The notes under the pieces were generated by a model. That model searched no databases and was not told where the DNA came from. It was given only the letters and a program-made list of their open reading frames with translations. Positions 53,671 to 62,882 of a stretch of DNA of 64,000 nt are shown here, in pieces. A program made the translations under genes and the position numbers. Positions within the stretch are counted from its first letter, which is position 1. Every line of letters starts with the position of its first letter. The DNA comes from Flavobacteriaceae bacterium EG-1 (GTDB lineage Bacteria; Bacteroidota; Bacteroidia; Flavobacteriales; Flavobacteriaceae): assembly GCF_009649685.1 (NCBI RefSeq), contig NZ_WJPK01000005.1, positions 1-64,000 of the forward strand. The letters are read 5' to 3'.

Positions 53671-54918
53671 ATGCCCTTTTTTTCCAATTTCAAAAATACA
53701 GTTTTATTATGGGTTTTAATTCCCATAATCATAGTCAGTTCTTGTGGTAATCAAGGAAAAACTAAAATTACAAATGGTGATTCAACCTTTAATAAAAATG
53801 AGTTATCGCAGTCACGCATTATTATTGGGGCGAACAATACGAACGCATATTTGCCTCAATTAAAAGGACAAAGGGTAGCTATAGTGGCTAACCAAACTAG
53901 TGTAATATTTAAAGAAAATAACCATTATACGCACTTGGTTGACTCTTTATTAGCTTTAAATGTAAATATTAAAAAAGTTTTTGCACCAGAGCACGGTTTT
54001 AGAGGAGCAGCAGATGCTGGAGAACATGTAAAAGATGGCTTCGATTCAAAAACAGGTATACCATTAATTTCTTTATACGGAAAAAACAGGAAGCCAACTC
54101 CTTCGCAACTAGCAAATGTAGATGTTGTAATTTTCGACATACAAGATGTTGGTGTTCGTTTTTACACTTACATTGCGACTTTGCAGCTAGTTATGGAAGC
54201 CTGTGCCGAGAGTAAAAGAAAGATTATTGTTCTTGACAGGCCAAATCCTAACGGACATTATATTGATGGTCCTACAATGAAAACGGAAAATCAAGGATTC
54301 TTAGGCATGACAAATATTCCACTGGTTTACGGTATGACGATTGGAGAATATGCTAATATGATTAATGGTGAAGGTTGGCTTAGTGGTAATAAACACGTAA
54401 ATCTTACGATTGTACCTTTGGATAAATACACACACGATTCTGAATATGAATTACCTATTAGACCATCTCCAAATCTTCCGAATACTCAATCTATTAGCCT
54501 CTACCCTAGTTTGGGTTTATTTGAAGGAACAAACATTAATGCCGGGCGTGGAACGGAATTTCAATTCCAACGATATGGTTCGTCTTTTCTAGATTCTACT
54601 CAGTACAGTTTCAAATACTTTCCAAGACCCAATTTTGGTTCTAAAAGCCCTAAGGAAAATGGAAAAAAATGCTATGGTAAAGACCTATCAGAAATACCAA
54701 AATTAAATGAGGTTTCTTTAAAATGGATTATAGATGCTTATGCCAATTGCACTGATAAAACTTTATTTTTTAACACTGATGGATTTACCAAACATGCCGG
54801 AACTGACCTTTTACAAAAACAGATAGAACAAGGTTTATCAGAGGACAAAATTAAAGAAACCTGGCAGGATGATATTGCAGCCTTTAAATTAATTCGTTCA
54901 AAATATTTGTTGTACTAA
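53671..54918 (+). CDS. NamZ-like exo-beta-N-acetylmuramidase (DUF1343) lipoprotein
   Basis: A 415-residue exported protein of the DUF1343 family, whose characterised members (NamZ, GH171) release N-acetylmuramic acid from the ends of peptidoglycan glycan strands. Signal peptide with lipobox IVSSC (Cys25). Family segments include VAIVANQTSV, FAPEHGFRGAADAGEHV, VDVVIFDIQDVGVRFYTYIATL, ILDRPNPNG and SLYPSLGLFEGTNINAGRGT. A role in cell-wall turnover or recycling is likely. The ATG at 53671 gives a good signal peptide and is the only sensible start, which puts the two divergent genes back to back. Confidence 0.92.
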   Translation: MPFFSNFKNTVLLWVLIPIIIVSSCGNQGKTKITNGDSTFNKNELSQSRIIIGANNTNAYLPQLKGQRVAIVANQTSVIFKENNHYTHLVDSLLALNVNIKKVFAPEHGFRGAADAGEHVKDGFDSKTGIPLISLYGKNRKPTPSQLANVDVVIFDIQDVGVRFYTYIATLQLVMEACAESKRKIIVLDRPNPNGHYIDGPTMKTENQGFLGMTNIPLVYGMTIGEYANMINGEGWLSGNKHVNLTIVPLDKYTHDSEYELPIRPSPNLPNTQSISLYPSLGLFEGTNINAGRGTEFQFQRYGSSFLDSTQYSFKYFPRPNFGSKSPKENGKKCYGKDLSEIPKLNEVSLKWIIDAYANCTDKTLFFNTDGFTKHAGTDLLQKQIEQGLSEDKIKETWQDDIAAFKLIRSKYLLY

Positions 54919-54929
54919 AAGGCAACCAA

Positions 54930-55769
54930 TCAATTTTCGCTGGGATTATTTGTAGGCTTCCGATATTTATGAAATGGTTGTTTTAAAAGCACAGATAGCT
55001 TAGTATTTTCCTTTTCATCAAAAAAGGTATCTACTCCATAAACAATTTTATCGGTATCTAGCTTCATAAATGTTCCTAATAATCGATCCCATATTGAAAA
55101 AATGTTACCATAATTTGAATCGGTATATGGCAACATATGGTGATGATGTACTTTATGCATGTCGGGTGAAACTATAATCCAACTTAACATCTCATCTACT
55201 TTTTTCGGCAAACTTATATTAGCGTGTCCAAATTGAGTAGCCACTAATGACAATGATTGATAGAGCATTATAATGCCCATTGGAGCACCAACAAGATAAA
55301 CACCAAAAAGTGTAAAACCATACCTTATCATACTTTCTAGTGGGTGATGTCTATTTGCCGTTGTAGTATCTACATTATGATCAGTATGATGTACCAAATG
55401 CACCATCCATAATGGTTTTACATTGTGCTCAACGAAATGCGCTAAATAAGCCCCGATAAAATCAAGTAACATTACCCCTAGAAGCACATATAGCCATAAC
55501 GGCATTTCTGGTAGCCAGTTTATAATACCAAAATCATTAGCAATTGCCCAATCACTAGTTTTTAACAACAAAAAAGCTAAAAAGAAATTAATAATTATGG
55601 TGGTCAGTGTAAAAAATAAATTTGGCCAGGCATGTTTCCATTTTTTATAATTGAATTTATATAGCGGCACCAAACCTTCAAGAATCCAAAAAAAAGTCAA
55701 TCCTCCAACCAAAATTAAACTACGATGAGCAGGAGGAATATTTTCAAAATAACTCAATACTATTTCCAT
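54930..55769 (-). CDS. Sterol desaturase/fatty acid hydroxylase family membrane protein
   Basis: A 279-residue integral membrane di-iron enzyme with the histidine boxes HFVEH, HLVHHTDHNVDTTTANRHH and HKVHHHHMLPY of the fatty acid hydroxylase superfamily. About four or five membrane segments are visible (16-35, 45-70, 90-112 and around 165-180). The substrate may be a lipid or carotenoid. It converges on the NamZ-like gene with 11 nt between the stop codons, and is preceded by the YkgJ gene at 36 nt on the same strand. Confidence 0.92.
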   Translation of the reverse strand: MEIVLSYFENIPPAHRSLILVGGLTFFWILEGLVPLYKFNYKKWKHAWPNLFFTLTTIIINFFLAFLLLKTSDWAIANDFGIINWLPEMPLWLYVLLGVMLLDFIGAYLAHFVEHNVKPLWMVHLVHHTDHNVDTTTANRHHPLESMIRYGFTLFGVYLVGAPMGIIMLYQSLSLVATQFGHANISLPKKVDEMLSWIIVSPDMHKVHHHHMLPYTDSNYGNIFSIWDRLLGTFMKLDTDKIVYGVDTFFDEKENTKLSVLLKQPFHKYRKPTNNPSEN

Positions 55770-55805
55770 CTTCTAAAGATAATGAACTTCTTTTTTAATT
55801 AACTA

Positions 55806-56300
55806 TCAGACTTTTACCACCTTTTTCATAGCTTCAACAATATTAAATGCGGCCGGACATATGGCGACATTTTTCATGGTTAGATTGCTAATTTGTTGAA
55901 ACTTTTTTCTATCTGTATGAGGAAATTCTCTACAAGCCTTAGGTCGAACATCATAAATTGTACAATAATTTTGATCATCTAGAAAAGCACATGGTACACT
56001 TTGCAGCACATAATCTTGCTCTTCATCTACGCGTAAATAATTCGCAATAAAATTTTGAGGTTTTAATCTTAAGTATTTTGCAATTCGTTGAATATCAGCC
56101 TTCGTAAAAAGTGGACCTGTTGTCTTGCAACAATTGGCACAATTGAGACAATCGGTTTTCTCAAACTCGGACTCATGTAATTCTTGCATTACATAATCTA
56201 AATTTTTTGGTGGCTTTTTTTTTAGTTTCGTAAAGAACTTTTTATTCTCAACCTGCTTTTCTTTGGCCTTTTTTTCAAGGTCTTCTAATTGCTTATTCAC
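55806..56300 (-). CDS. YkgJ-family Cys-cluster protein
   Basis: A 164-residue cytosolic protein with the metal-cluster cysteines of the YkgJ family: C-x2-C-x2-CC in DCLNCANCCKTTGPLF and the later C-x5...C in VPCAFLDDQNYCTIYDVRPKACREFPHT, binding zinc or an iron-sulfur cluster. The N-terminal 40 residues are a basic coiled extension. Function unknown. The start codon overlaps the stop of the upstream DUF2059 gene by 8 nt, indicating translational coupling. Confidence 0.9.
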   Translation of the reverse strand: MNKQLEDLEKKAKEKQVENKKFFTKLKKKPPKNLDYVMQELHESEFEKTDCLNCANCCKTTGPLFTKADIQRIAKYLRLKPQNFIANYLRVDEEQDYVLQSVPCAFLDDQNYCTIYDVRPKACREFPHTDRKKFQQISNLTMKNVAICPAAFNIVEAMKKVVKV

Positions 56301-56817
56301 TTTTTAATAAACTTACTGCTGTTTCATACAAATCGCGACTCCAGTTTTCAGAAGCTATCGCAATTTCTGCAGCTAATAACTGTTGTTTTTCCACTATTTT
56401 CCGACCTACTGCTGTATTGTAGTACGAATTTAATTCTTGCTTCTGCATATCGCTCATTTTAGAACGGTCTAACATTAATTGTTTTGCAGTATCTGTTTGA
56501 TAAAAATCTATCATTTGTTCCAAATCTTTTACAGTAAAATGTGAACTGTAAATTGGCACTAATAACGACTTCATTTCTACAATGGCTCTATCCTTATTAT
56601 CATTAAGAAATTGCCAACCCTGGATATTTTCTTCTGTTTTAGGATATTTCTTATTAAGCATTAACAACAATTGACTATAAGCATAGTCATATTGATGTAA
56701 ACTACCATTAATTTCCAAATATGTAGCCGCCAAAGAATCATCCTTTACATCTTGCGCGATTAGTTTATTGGCACAAGAAATTAAAAGAATAAATATTAGG
56801 GTTATATATTTTTTCAT
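56293..56817 (-). CDS. DUF2059 domain exported protein
   Basis: A 174-residue protein with a signal peptide (about 1-21, ending KLIAQ), followed by a DUF2059-type domain with the motif FTVKDLEQMIDFYQTDTAKQLM (about 93-114). The family is periplasmic and of unknown function. It is the first gene of a coupled pair with the YkgJ gene and is divergent from the methyltransferase gene, with 50 nt between the starts. Confidence 0.85.
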   Translation of the reverse strand: MKKYITLIFILLISCANKLIAQDVKDDSLAATYLEINGSLHQYDYAYSQLLLMLNKKYPKTEENIQGWQFLNDNKDRAIVEMKSLLVPIYSSHFTVKDLEQMIDFYQTDTAKQLMLDRSKMSDMQKQELNSYYNTAVGRKIVEKQQLLAAEIAIASENWSRDLYETAVSLLKSE

Positions 56818-56867
56818 AATGTGCGGGGTTTATACTTTTTCAATAGAATCAAAAGTGCCACATTTGT

Positions 56868-57596
56868 ATGCAAAGTACAAATAATATGGCTATCGACATT
56901 ATTGGGAGTGCACTTCTAGATTTTCAAAAAGGAAACTATTCGGAAGATATTGTAACAAAGTCTTCACTAGACGAGGAGGATTTTATTCCCATTTCTCATC
57001 TTTTTAGAAATTTCGAAGAGATGCCAAAAATCGAGCAATTAGCACTACAACAATGCAAAGGCAAAGTACTTGATATTGGTTGCGGAGCTGGCAGCCATAG
57101 TTTACACCTTCAAAACAATGGATTTGATGTTACCGCACTAGATATTAGCCCTGGAGCTATTTCGGTAAGCACTTTAAGAGGTGTACATAAAACAACTTGT
57201 GCCGATATAATGAATTTTTCTGGTGAAAATTACGATACCCTCTTACTATTAATGAATGGCATTGGAATAGTTGGTAAATTAGCCTATTTAAGTACCTTTT
57301 TACAACATGCCATAAAATTACTAACCCCAAATGGTTGTATTATTCTCGATTCTAGTGATATAATCTATATGTATGAAACTGAAAATGGTTATTATGACAT
57401 TTCTGATGTTGAAAATTATTATGGGGAGGTAGAATTCACTATGACCTATAAAAATAAAGAAAGCACCCCTTTTAATTGGTTATATATAGATTTTGACAAC
57501 TTAAAATCAATAGCTTTTGATAATGGATTTGAATGTGAAATGTTATTTAAAGGGAGTCATTTCGACTATTTAGCAAAGTTATATCCCTTAACATAA
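56868..57596 (+). CDS. Class I SAM-dependent methyltransferase
   Basis: A 242-residue cytosolic enzyme. Motif I is VLDIGCGAGSHSLHL (about 68-82), followed by the acidic residue of VTALDISPGAIS, which binds the SAM ribose; YDTLLLLMNGIGIVG is motif IV. The ATG at 56886 (MAIDIIGSALLDFQ) is an alternative start. Substrate unknown. It is probably a single gene, divergent from the DUF2059 gene. Confidence 0.87.
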   Translation: MQSTNNMAIDIIGSALLDFQKGNYSEDIVTKSSLDEEDFIPISHLFRNFEEMPKIEQLALQQCKGKVLDIGCGAGSHSLHLQNNGFDVTALDISPGAISVSTLRGVHKTTCADIMNFSGENYDTLLLLMNGIGIVGKLAYLSTFLQHAIKLLTPNGCIILDSSDIIYMYETENGYYDISDVENYYGEVEFTMTYKNKESTPFNWLYIDFDNLKSIAFDNGFECEMLFKGSHFDYLAKLYPLT

Positions 57597-57633
57597 TAGT
57601 AGGCATGGAATTTGCGTTCTTAAATTAAAGTAA

Positions 57634-58515
57634 ATGATGAATATTCGTAAAATTGGATTTTACACATCCCTGATTTGTTTTTTAACACTTATCAATTGTT
57701 CTAAAAGTTCTGATGATAATTCGGAACAAAAAATTGATAAAACACTAAACTTACAGGCTACTGGCGATTCTGCTCATGATATCCTTTCAAACGAAAAGTA
57801 TACCAAATTGCTTATAGAAATAGGTTATGTTACAGGTTTTAGACCTACTTCTGAATCAATATTAAGTTTCACCGAATTTTTAAAAGAACATACTTTTAAA
57901 GAAGATATTGAGGTGCAGTATAAAGAGTTGGTGTCACCCGAAAAAGATTCATTATCACTTAACGAAATTGCCGAACTGGAAACGGAAAATCGAACTCAAT
58001 ATAACAATGGTGAAACTTTAGCTATTTACATTTATTTTAGTGATGCTCCTGCTGAAGATGACGACGATGAAGAAGGTTTAGTTACACTTGGTGCTGTTTA
58101 TAGAAATACCTCTATGATTATTCACGAATCAACTGTTAGAAATCTTGCTGCTCAAAGTTTTTTTATTACCAATGCTGATATAGAAACAGCTACTTTAAAT
58201 CATGAATTTGGACATTTATTTGGATTAGTTGATTTGGGTTCTCCTGAAGTTAATTCTCATGAAGATCCTGATGCCGAAAACCATTGCGATATTGAAGGCT
58301 GTTTAATGCGAGCGGAATTACAATTTGGTGGACCTTCCAATAAAGGGCATATTAGCAACATTAATACTTCTAATACTGGTGCAATAAAAGCTGGTTGTTC
58401 ATTGAGCGGAAAAACTGTTTTGAGCCTTCTTTCTAATAAAACTGCTAGAGGCGCAGCCACAGTGGCACTAGATGATGAGTGCAAACTAGACTTACAAGCA
58501 AATGGCGGACGCTAG
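57634..58515 (+). CDS. Exported zinc metalloprotease lipoprotein (metzincin-like)
   Basis: A 293-residue protein with lipobox LTLINC (Cys22). The zinc site is H190-E191-F-G-H194-L-F-G-L-V-D200, that is HExxHxxGxxD, with Asp as third ligand. An acidic run EDDDDEEG lies at 141-148. The Cys pair around ENHCDIEGCLMRAELQF is followed by a Met that could be the Met-turn. This kind of membrane metalloprotease is widespread in flavobacteria. The protein substrate is unknown. It converges on queE with 81 nt between the stops. Confidence 0.85.
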   Translation: MMNIRKIGFYTSLICFLTLINCSKSSDDNSEQKIDKTLNLQATGDSAHDILSNEKYTKLLIEIGYVTGFRPTSESILSFTEFLKEHTFKEDIEVQYKELVSPEKDSLSLNEIAELETENRTQYNNGETLAIYIYFSDAPAEDDDDEEGLVTLGAVYRNTSMIIHESTVRNLAAQSFFITNADIETATLNHEFGHLFGLVDLGSPEVNSHEDPDAENHCDIEGCLMRAELQFGGPSNKGHISNINTSNTGAIKAGCSLSGKTVLSLLSNKTARGAATVALDDECKLDLQANGGR

Positions 58516-58596
58516 AGAATTTTTAGACAATCTCTTCCAATGGTACAAAAGCTCTATGATATTCTCATAGGTAACAGTTGCCTACTTCACATCAAA

Positions 58597-59256
58597 TTAA
58601 GGTATATTCAAATATTTATGTGTCTGTAACGAAACTTTCCATTTCGGATTTTTCATTACATAATCAACAATTAATGGTACCACCTTATCGCGTACACTCC
58701 ATTCTGGCTGAAGGTATAAAATACAATCTTCATTTACCAAAGCAGCTTGTTCTTCCGCAAAAATTAAATCATGTTTATTATAGACTATAGCTTTAAGTTC
58801 ATGTGCTACAGCTTGAACAGCCGAAGTTGGTAGTTTATTTTTCTTAGGTGAAAGACAAATCCAATCCCAAACACCTGTTAATTCATAGGCTCCAGAAGTT
58901 TCTATATGTGTTTGTAATCCTCTTTCTTTAAGTGATTTTGTTAATGGAAACATATTCCACATTAAAGGTTCTCCACCAGTTACAACAATAGTGTCGGAAT
59001 ATTTTACTGCATTATCAACGATACTTGCTATTACTGTTGGAGGATGCAGATCTGCATTCCAACTCTCCTTAACATCACACCAATGACAGCCCACATCACA
59101 ACCACCAATTCGAATAAAATATGCCGCTGTACCTTTATGAAAACCTTCTCCTTGTATGGTGTAAAATTCTTCCATTAAAGGTAACATACATCCTTTTTCT
59201 ACTTCCTGTAAAACTTCTTCCTTAAGCATTTGGCAAAGATACATTTTAGCTAGCAT
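58597..59256 (-). CDS. queE: 7-carboxy-7-deazaguanine synthase, radical SAM
   Basis: A 219-residue radical SAM enzyme of the queuosine (preQ0) pathway that makes 7-carboxy-7-deazaguanine from 6-carboxytetrahydropterin. The cluster motif C53-x3-C57-x2-C60 is in IRIGGCDVGCHWCDVKESW; EEFYTIQGEGFHKGTAAYFIR before it and VVTGGEPLMW and HIETSGAYEL after it are typical. The true start may be the ATG at 59229 (MLKEEVLQEVEKG), since family members normally begin about 20 residues before MLPLMEEFYT. No other queuosine genes are in the window. Confidence 0.93.
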   Translation of the reverse strand: MLAKMYLCQMLKEEVLQEVEKGCMLPLMEEFYTIQGEGFHKGTAAYFIRIGGCDVGCHWCDVKESWNADLHPPTVIASIVDNAVKYSDTIVVTGGEPLMWNMFPLTKSLKERGLQTHIETSGAYELTGVWDWICLSPKKNKLPTSAVQAVAHELKAIVYNKHDLIFAEEQAALVNEDCILYLQPEWSVRDKVVPLIVDYVMKNPKWKVSLQTHKYLNIP

Positions 59257-59383
59257 TAACTATCAAGGTTCTTAAACAAGAATATTTTAAAAAATGTAAC
59301 ATATTGATTTCAATTCGAGCATCAATCATAATGTCTGTGGCTATTCCTTCAAAATGATCTATTTTTATACCAAATTTCTCTAT

Positions 59384-60886
59384 ATGTCTAAAGAAAAAGA
59401 GTTTTTTGCTCACATTGACAAAGGTTATGCAACAAAAGGCGATTATATAAGCATGGGTGCCGCAATGCTAAATGGGGTAGCTATCAATAAAGCATTTGTA
59501 AAAATACCATTAAAGACCTTAAACCGCCATGGGCTAATAGCTGGAGCCACTGGTACCGGCAAAACAAAAACGTTACAAGTTTTAGCCGAAAACTTATCTG
59601 AAAAAGGAATTCCAGTTCTTCTAATGGACCTTAAAGGGGATTTAAGTGGCTTAGCACAACCAAGCCCAGGGCACGCAAAGATTGATGAACGTCATGAGCA
59701 AATTGGTTTACCTTTTGAAGCTAAAAATTTTCCAATTGAAATTTTGTCGCTTTCTGAACAAGATGGTGTAAAGCTTCGAGCTACAGTTTCAGAATTTGGG
59801 CCTACTTTATTATCACGTATTTTAGACCTTACCGAAACACAAGAAGGTATTGTAGCAGTTGTTTTCAAATACTGTGATGACAATAAACTTCCTTTACTAG
59901 ATTTGAAAGATTTTAAAAAAGTCTTACAATATGCTACGGGGGCTGGTAAAGCAGAATTCACTAAAGATTACGGAAGAATTTCTACTGCATCAACCGGTAC
60001 AATACTTAGAAAAATTATTGAACTTGAACAGCAAGGTGCCGATTTATTCTTTGGTGAAAAATCTTTTGAAGTAGATGATTTAACCCGACTTGATGACAAT
60101 GGAAGAGGCTATATAAATATTTTAAGACTTACTGATATACAAGATAGACCAAAACTCTTTTCAACTTTTATGTTGAGTTTATTGGCCGAGATTTATGACA
60201 GTTTTCCAGAACAAGGCGATAGCGACAAACCGGAATTGGTTTTATTTATTGATGAGGCTCATTTAATTTTCAAAGAAGCTTCAAAAGCTTTGTTGGATCA
60301 AATTGAAAGTATTGTAAAGTTAATTCGGTCGAAAGGAATTGGGTTATACTTTGTAACACAGAATCCAACAGATGTGCCCAATGAAGTACTTGCACAATTA
60401 GGTCTTAAAGTACAACATGCATTAAGGGCCTTTACTGCAAGAGACCGAAAAGCAATAAAATTGACAGCAGAAAACTATCCAGAATCTGAATATTACAACA
60501 CAAAAGAAGTGTTAACCTCTCTAGGAATCGGCGAGGCATTAATATCGGCTCTGGATGAAAAAGGACGCCCTACTCCACTCGCTGCAACCCTACTACGAGC
60601 GCCTATGAGCCGTATGGATGTTTTAACAGAGAAGGAATTAAAAATGGTAATTAAAAAATCGCAATTAATTCCAAAATATAACGATGTTATTGATCGTGAA
60701 AGTGCTTATGAAATCTTAAATGAAAAAATAGAAAAAGCTGAAGCAACAGCTGCCAAAGAAAAGACAAAAACATCAAAGAGAAGTACAACAAGAACTAGCA
60801 CCAGACAAAACCCTGTCATAAAAGTTTTAACAAGTGCTACTTTCATTAGAGGAGTATTAGGTGTCCTTAAAAAAGTTATGCGATAA
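59384..60886 (+). CDS. HerA-like ATPase (DUF853 / YjgR-type helicase)
   Basis: The start is put at the ATG at 59384 (MSKEKEFFAHIDKG), 500 residues; an upstream ATG at 59354 adds a hydrophobic stretch without family likeness. Walker A is GATGTGKT (54-61) and Walker B is LVLFIDEAH near residue 280. The segment VTQNPTDVPNEVLAQLGLKVQHALRAFTARDRKAIK is characteristic of the DUF853 group of HerA/FtsK-like ATPases. The C-terminal 50 residues are Lys/Thr/Arg-rich, perhaps binding DNA. Its cellular role is not known. Confidence 0.9.
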   Translation: MSKEKEFFAHIDKGYATKGDYISMGAAMLNGVAINKAFVKIPLKTLNRHGLIAGATGTGKTKTLQVLAENLSEKGIPVLLMDLKGDLSGLAQPSPGHAKIDERHEQIGLPFEAKNFPIEILSLSEQDGVKLRATVSEFGPTLLSRILDLTETQEGIVAVVFKYCDDNKLPLLDLKDFKKVLQYATGAGKAEFTKDYGRISTASTGTILRKIIELEQQGADLFFGEKSFEVDDLTRLDDNGRGYINILRLTDIQDRPKLFSTFMLSLLAEIYDSFPEQGDSDKPELVLFIDEAHLIFKEASKALLDQIESIVKLIRSKGIGLYFVTQNPTDVPNEVLAQLGLKVQHALRAFTARDRKAIKLTAENYPESEYYNTKEVLTSLGIGEALISALDEKGRPTPLAATLLRAPMSRMDVLTEKELKMVIKKSQLIPKYNDVIDRESAYEILNEKIEKAEATAAKEKTKTSKRSTTRTSTRQNPVIKVLTSATFIRGVLGVLKKVMR

Positions 60887-60920
60887 CTTCTAACGTAAAA
60901 TTTGCAAAAAATAATATTGC

Positions 60921-61475
60921 ATGAGAAAAATAAAATTTCTTCCACTATTTATAATATTACTTGTAATAATTAATTGCAAAGAAGAAAAAGATGTCACTTT
61001 TTTAATTGACCGAGATAGTATTGGAAAATTAAACAGAAGTAGTTTAGCTAGAGATATTGATATTATTTTTGATAACGATTCTATTGTTAAAGATACCGTA
61101 GCATTAAAATTTGGAAATGGAGCGCAAAAAATAAAAATTTTCGAAAAAGGAGGAAAGCATTTGCTAACCCTTACCCCTACGAGTGACTCTATACCAATGA
61201 TTGAAAACATTCGCGTGGAAGATCCGCGTTACAAAACTAAAAGTGGGGTGGGTTTAAAAAGCACATTTAAAGATATTAAAGACAATTTTACAGTAAAAAA
61301 GGTTATAACATCTAGAAAGAATGTTCTGATTCTACTGAAAGATAGTGATGCTTATTTTACAATAGATAAAGAGGAATTACCATCGAGTTTGCGCTATGCA
61401 ACAAGTACAAATATTGAGGCTGTACAAATACCTGACGAGGCCAAAATTAAATATTTAATGATTGGTTGGAATTAA
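60921..61475 (+). CDS. Hypothetical lipoprotein
   Basis: A 184-residue protein with signal MRKIKFLPLFIILLVIIN and lipobox VIINC (Cys19). The rest is soluble and mixed alpha/beta, with DVTFLIDRDSIGKLNR at the start and FTVKKVITSRKNVLILLKDSDAYFTIDKEELP in the C-terminal half. I recognise no family. It follows the HerA-like gene by 34 nt on the same strand and may be co-transcribed with it. Confidence 0.75.
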   Translation: MRKIKFLPLFIILLVIINCKEEKDVTFLIDRDSIGKLNRSSLARDIDIIFDNDSIVKDTVALKFGNGAQKIKIFEKGGKHLLTLTPTSDSIPMIENIRVEDPRYKTKSGVGLKSTFKDIKDNFTVKKVITSRKNVLILLKDSDAYFTIDKEELPSSLRYATSTNIEAVQIPDEAKIKYLMIGWN

Positions 61476-61486
61476 AGCTAAGTATA

Positions 61487-61906
61487 CTAAGACACCTTCG
61501 CTCCTTTTCTTCTTTCTATTATCGTATCGCTATATTGAGTAATCCACTCCGTTAATTCAATTAATTTTTGCAAATAAGAATATCCGAAATCCGTTAAACT
61601 ATATTCTACTCTTATTGGAACCTCCGGGTACATTTTACGTACAAGATATCCATCCGTTTCCAAGGTTTTCAATCTTTCACTTAAAACTTTATTCGAAATT
61701 CCAGCTACATACTTTTTAATTTTATTAAAGCGCAATACCTGTGAATATCCTAAATTTAAAATAATAAGAATGCTCCATTTATCTGAAGCTAAGGCCATAA
61801 CATCTCGTATTGGGCAATATTCAGCAGTTCTTAAATCGATATGTCCAAACATTTTTTTAATCTTTTTTTTAGATGCAACCTTCTGGTTTTCAGTAATAGT
61901 TTCCAT
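61487..61906 (-). CDS. HxlR-family winged helix-turn-helix regulator
   Basis: A 139-residue DNA-binding protein. The HxlR domain starts AEYCPIRDVMALASDKWSILIILNL, with the conserved, possibly redox-sensing C31, and continues with the recognition region GISNKVLSERLKTLETDGYLVRKMYPEVPIRVEYSLTDFG. Regulators of this type often answer to electrophiles or oxidants and control the divergent gene. Here the divergent gene is an alpha/beta hydrolase whose start is 105 bp away, and the gap holds the inverted repeat GTTAC-ATAAA-GTAAC. Confidence 0.92.
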   Translation of the reverse strand: METITENQKVASKKKIKKMFGHIDLRTAEYCPIRDVMALASDKWSILIILNLGYSQVLRFNKIKKYVAGISNKVLSERLKTLETDGYLVRKMYPEVPIRVEYSLTDFGYSYLQKLIELTEWITQYSDTIIERRKGAKVS

Positions 61907-61983
61907 ATGCTTACCTTGTGCGTTTTTTGTAACGAATAAATATGTCAGAAAAGAATATTATTTTAGTTTTAATAATAGAGTAA

Positions 61984-61998
61984 GTTACATAAAGTAAC
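61984..61998. promoter_or_regulatory. Candidate HxlR operator
   Basis: GTTAC-ATAAA-GTAAC is a perfect 5-5-5 inverted repeat 12 nt before the start codon of the alpha/beta hydrolase and 78 bp from the HxlR start. Its place, over the likely transcription start of the hydrolase, suits a repressor site. Confidence 0.45.
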
Positions 61999-62010
61999 CG
62001 TTTAATCAAA

Positions 62011-62850
62011 ATGAAAAAAATCTTCAATCAAATTTTACCAAAGGCCTATGGATTATATTATAATACTATAGCTATTTTTTCCAAACGAAAGGCAGCGGAA
62101 ATGGCGTTCAAATTATTTTGCACCCCAAGAAAAGGCCAAATAATGCCGCATCAGAAACAATTTCTGGATGCTGCGAAATCAGAGATAATTGAAGTTGATG
62201 GTGTTCCTTTTCAAGTTTATAATTGGCAAGGCAAGAAAGACACTGTTTTATTACTTCATGGCTGGGAAAGTAACAGTTTTAGATGGAAAAATTTAATTTC
62301 ATTTCTCACGAAAGAGGATTATAATATTATTGCGATAGATGCACCGGCACATGGATATTCTGGCAGTAAAACCTTTACCGCTGTACTTTATTCTGACGGA
62401 ATTAAACCAGTTGTAGAAAAATATAAACCAAAACATATTTTAGCACATTCCATCGGCGGCATGAGTGCCATTTACTATAACTACAATACCCCTAACAACG
62501 GTGTTGAAAACATTGTTACTCTTGGTAGCCCTTCAGAATTTTTACCATTTATAAACAGTTACAGAGATATTTTAGGCTTAAATAAATTTGTTATGAAGGC
62601 TATTGGTGATTATTTTTTTGGGCTTTTTGGTTTTCAAATGCACGAATTTTCTACAGTTAAATTTGTAAACGATTTTAAATCGAAAGGTTTGCTAATACAT
62701 GATGTTTATGACAAGGTTACTCCTGTAAGTGGTTCCGAAAAGGTTCATGAAAATTGGAAGGGCAGTAAACTTATAAAAACAAAAGGTTTCGGGCATTCTC
62801 TTCATCAGGATGAAGTAAGTGAAAAAATTTTAGCATTTATAAAGTCTTAA
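62011..62850 (+). CDS. Alpha/beta hydrolase, probably under HxlR control
   Basis: A 279-residue alpha/beta-hydrolase. The oxyanion segment is LLLHGWESNSFRW, the nucleophile is S147 in LAHSIGGMSA, the acid is probably the Asp in HDVYDKVTPV, and the His is in GFGHSLH. The substrate is unknown. It is divergent from the HxlR regulator and 32 nt ahead of a VOC-family gene, giving a small regulated unit of hydrolase plus glyoxalase-like protein, perhaps for handling a reactive compound. Confidence 0.87.
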   Translation: MKKIFNQILPKAYGLYYNTIAIFSKRKAAEMAFKLFCTPRKGQIMPHQKQFLDAAKSEIIEVDGVPFQVYNWQGKKDTVLLLHGWESNSFRWKNLISFLTKEDYNIIAIDAPAHGYSGSKTFTAVLYSDGIKPVVEKYKPKHILAHSIGGMSAIYYNYNTPNNGVENIVTLGSPSEFLPFINSYRDILGLNKFVMKAIGDYFFGLFGFQMHEFSTVKFVNDFKSKGLLIHDVYDKVTPVSGSEKVHENWKGSKLIKTKGFGHSLHQDEVSEKILAFIKS

Positions 62851-62882
62851 GAAATAGCTAATTTTATTCTAAACTAATTTAT

